From contig BPGT01000001.1 in the NCBI GenBank assembly GCA_026003175.1, positions 1,550,001 to 1,614,000 of the forward strand: a stretch of 64,000 nucleotides of DNA. The letters are read 5' to 3'. Each line of letters starts with the position of its first letter. Within the stretch, counting starts at the first letter, position 1. This stretch comes from Armatimonadota bacterium (lineage in GTDB: Bacteria > Armatimonadota > HRBIN16). The notes beneath the pieces are model-generated. The model did no database searches and had not been told where the DNA came from. It saw only the letters and a list, made by a program, of their open reading frames with translations. Below are positions 62,015-64,000 of the stretch, in pieces. The position numbers were made by a program, and so were the translations under genes.

Positions 62015-63029
62015 TCACAGAGAATCTCCACGTCTGAGCGAACAAAGCATAGCATTTTCAGCAATATTTGTCAAGTGTTTTATGAGGGTGTTCGAAAAAT
62101 CGCATAGACCCCACACCCACCACCAACACACAAAACAACCGCTACCAGCCACCTGCACCACACCCACCATGTTCCACAACACAAACATGCCCCACACCCA
62201 CACCCGTGCAACCACCCACGAACGCGCTCGCCACACACTCCCATAAGCTCCCTTCACACTACCAAACACCTGCTCTATCCGATAACGCTCCCGCAACGCC
62301 CAACCATATGTCTGCGCACGTGCACGCGCACGCAACCGCGCATCCGCACGCACCTGCTGCCACACGCCATCCCGAACCACTGCCACAGGCAACCAACCCG
62401 CACGCTCCAGCGCAACCAATAACTGCGCCCGATAACCATACAACCCGTCCCCAACTAATAAAGTGCCACACGACAAACCACCAAGCCCATGACGCTCCAC
62501 CCACTCCCACAACAGACGCCCCTCATCCGCATATGCCCCCCCACACGATAACCCCATCACCCACACCCGACCCCCCTGCCAACACCCCAACGCCACCACC
62601 TTCACATGCGACCGCTGCTGACGTACCTGTGCCCCACGCAAATACTGCGCCAAAAACGGTGAGGCATACCCCACGCCCGTGCCATCCACAAACACACACG
62701 GCGTTTCACGGGTCGGTGTCTCTGACGCGATGCCCTGCTGGGCAAGCCAAGTGAGCAGTTGGTGCAGGCGTTCGTCTGCAAGATGCTGCAACAGGCAGGG
62801 GTTGGTCGGGCAGCAGTTCTGGGGCGAGGGCGAACAGTAGGCGTCGGTAGGAGGCGTTTTCGCGCACTCCCAGCAAGAGGAGGGTGAGGATGAGCGCTTC
62901 GGGGTATTTGTAGGGTCGCCCGCGGCGTGGGGGCAGAGGATGGATTTGGCAGAAGCGTTGGACGATGGTGAAGATGACCTTCACCGACAGGGTAGTGAGT
63001 CTGCTTTGTGGTAGGTATCGTCGTTTCAT
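62015..63029 (-). CDS. DDE transposase in two frames; reads out of the IS end
   Basis: The first frame (ATG 63029 to about 62800) has the N-terminal PPRRGRPYKYPEALILTLLL helix region. The second frame has the DDE triad: D in CVFVDGTGVGYASP, D in LLVGDGLYGYRAQ and E in YRIEQVFGSVKGAYGS. The frames join as LLPDQPCLLQHLADERLHQL if one G is dropped from 62798-62801; otherwise a +1 programmed shift is needed. The second frame has no stop inside the element: it runs through the inverted repeat and ends at 62015 in flanking DNA, adding about 22 foreign residues. Confidence 0.8.
62045..62073 (-). promoter_or_regulatory. Strong sigma-70 promoter of the HAF-repeat gene
   Basis: On the minus strand, perfect TTGACA (62073-62068) and TATGCT (62050-62045) are separated by exactly 17 bases. 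The first T of the -35 is the last base of the IS target duplication (62073-62082), the same geometry as the MITE at lepA. Confidence 0.75.
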
Positions 63030-63072
63030 GGAATCGGTATACCCGATACTAACCGATTTTTTGAACACCCTC
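62083..63072. mobile_element. Complete 990-bp insertion sequence (IS5-like) with target duplication
   Basis: The terminal inverted repeats are GAGGGTGTTCGAAAAATCG at 62083 and GAGGGTGTTCAAAAAATCG reading inward from 63072 (18 of 19 match). AGTGTTTTAT flanks both ends (62073-62082 and 63073-63082). The element carries one transposase on the minus strand. Its coding strand is extremely G/T-rich in the C-terminal half, so the + strand reads as a C/A-rich tract, unlike the neighbours and consistent with acquisition. The 9-10 bp duplication fits the IS903-like branch of IS5, but the branch is a guess. Confidence 0.93.
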
Positions 63073-63193
63073 AGTGTTTTATCTATCACTCATTGAGACT
63101 ACAGCAGGGGAGATCTTCTCTGCTCCATCGCCTACGAGGGTACAGACCCTGTGGTGGCGTAGAATATTACAGCACAAAGGGGAGGCGAGAAAA

Positions 63194-64000
63194 ATGGTAC
63201 GTCCATCCGCAGGATACGGTGGCGAACTGGACGAGGCGGTGTGGGCGCGTATCGAGGCGTCCATGCACTTTCGCGAGGGTGACCGCGTGCCGATATGGGA
63301 CTATATCGACAACCCCGCGGTGGTCAGGTATTTTCGGCAGCCGGGTGACGATTACGCTGCGGTGATGGTGCGGGTATATCACGGTCTGGGCATTGACCTC
63401 TGTCGTGGCTACGGACGTTCCTTCGAGCAGGCGGAAGATGGCACCGTGCTGGGTGAGGGCAGGGGACAGCATCTGGTGTCCGGGCAGACCGCGTGGAAAG
63501 TGCATTACGAGGTCGAAAGCATCGAAGACTTACGGGAGCACCTGCGCAAGGTGGAGCCGGTGTCGTGGGAGTGGATACGCACACAGTGGGTACCCCAGAT
63601 ACGTCGGGAGCAGGAACGATTTGCGCCGTACACGATGTTCGTTCCACCCACGGGGTGCGGTTTTCATGCCTCGTATGGTCTGATGGGTCAACAGCGCTTT
63701 GCTTATGCCATTTACGACGCCCCCAAAGAGGTAGATGCGCTACTGGAGCTGGAGGGAGAGAACGCCTACCGTTTCGCCAAAGTGGCGTCGGAGGAGCAGC
63801 TCTGCCCTCTGCATTTCATCGGCGATGACATCGCCTACAAGAACGGCTTGTTGTTTTCGCCCGATTTTCTGAGGCGTACGTTTATTCGGATGCTCAGGCG
63901 GTGCATCGAGCCTTTGCATGAGGCAGGCATCAGGGTCATTTTCCATAGCGACGGCAACCTGTGGCAGATTATGGACGACCTGCTGGATGCGGGCATCGAC
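63194..64000 (+). CDS. Uroporphyrinogen decarboxylase-family protein (3' end beyond window)
   Basis: This open frame runs 269 codons to the window edge with no stop. ATG 63194 follows GGAGG. The pattern fits the URO-D superfamily of the non-haem type common in Armatimonadota (methyltransferase/corrinoid-linked or unknown): RVPIWDYIDNPAVVRYF near the start, FVPPTGCGFHASYGLMG, the LHFIGDDIAYKNGLLFSPDFLR block and the HEAGIRVIFHSDGNL strand near the end. Classical HemE is less likely because the N-terminal RxPVWxMRQAGR motif is missing. Confidence 0.75.
   Translation, partial: MVRPSAGYGGELDEAVWARIEASMHFREGDRVPIWDYIDNPAVVRYFRQPGDDYAAVMVRVYHGLGIDLCRGYGRSFEQAEDGTVLGEGRGQHLVSGQTAWKVHYEVESIEDLREHLRKVEPVSWEWIRTQWVPQIRREQERFAPYTMFVPPTGCGFHASYGLMGQQRFAYAIYDAPKEVDALLELEGENAYRFAKVASEEQLCPLHFIGDDIAYKNGLLFSPDFLRRTFIRMLRRCIEPLHEAGIRVIFHSDGNLWQIMDDLLDAGID

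Noticed and set aside
63101-63124. AGCAG/CTGCT palindrome before the URO-D gene
   Set aside because: It needs two G-T wobbles, has no loop and no U-tract, and is probably chance.

Overview
The window is 64 kb of moderately GC-rich bacterial chromosome, densely packed and mostly housekeeping, with no rRNA, tRNA or CRISPR that I can recognise. The best guess for the organism is an Armatimonadota-type (possibly thermophilic) bacterium. This rests on two secreted proteins and one gene remnant ending in a paired D-x-DGD-x-E-(V/S/T)-x-LFDFG dockerin-like module, several Uma2 nucleases, a DUF4838 protein, a GH116 enzyme, flagellar flhA/flhF and a pilT. This taxonomic call is inference from protein style, not from a marker phylogeny.

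Layout. 1-0.6 kb: thioredoxin plus a small membrane protein with an in-frame TGA. 0.8-4.5 kb: nanE facing a glmU-prs-pth operon. 4.6-10.5 kb: a NodB-type deacetylase facing a deoC-recO-M16-M16-ruvC-small membrane protein operon. 10.7-18.6 kb: rodA, a secreted dockerin-like protein, an Na+/H+ antiporter, a phosphoesterase/PQQ-propeller fusion, an ANTAR response regulator and pilT. 18.7-22.7 kb: Uma2, a propeller protein and a secreted protein of unknown function. 22.9-27.1 kb: flhA-flhF-glycosyltransferase. 27.1-30.5 kb: a decayed Uma2 gene, a GH4 glycosidase and rtcB. 30.6-36.3 kb: a DUF4838 protein behind a structured leader, then a two-gene ABC importer without a binding protein. 36.3-36.8 kb: five tandem 104-bp double-hairpin repeats. 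37-41.3 kb: GH116 and a TlpA-like thioredoxin. 41.6-44 kb: iolB, a PIG-L deacetylase and a sugar-phosphate isomerase. 44-47 kb: a dockerin remnant, Uma2 and a beta-helix protein. 47-49.1 kb: a MITE and lepA. 49.1-56.4 kb: a TetR-controlled AbrB-TolC-adaptor-RND efflux operon. 56.5-60.8 kb: a MASE1 histidine kinase and an rplS-lepB-rnhB-yraN operon. 60.9-64 kb: a HAF-repeat secreted protein, an IS element and a truncated URO-D family gene.

The most interesting signals are these. (1) The small DUF6132-like gene next to trxA carries a TGA exactly where I expect a conserved cysteine, so it is a selenoprotein candidate. (2) A 990-bp IS and a 186-bp MITE share GAGGGTGTTC inverted ends and make 9-10 bp target duplications. 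Both sit immediately upstream of a TTGAC -35 box, in the same geometry. (3) The MITE carries the same double hairpin that forms the tandem array 10 kb away. (4) Several genes, including the essential prs, are broken by a single extra G or C, three of them at GGTACC. That pattern points to base-modification-linked sequencing error or to slippage. (5) There are structured leaders in front of the DUF4838 gene and rplS.
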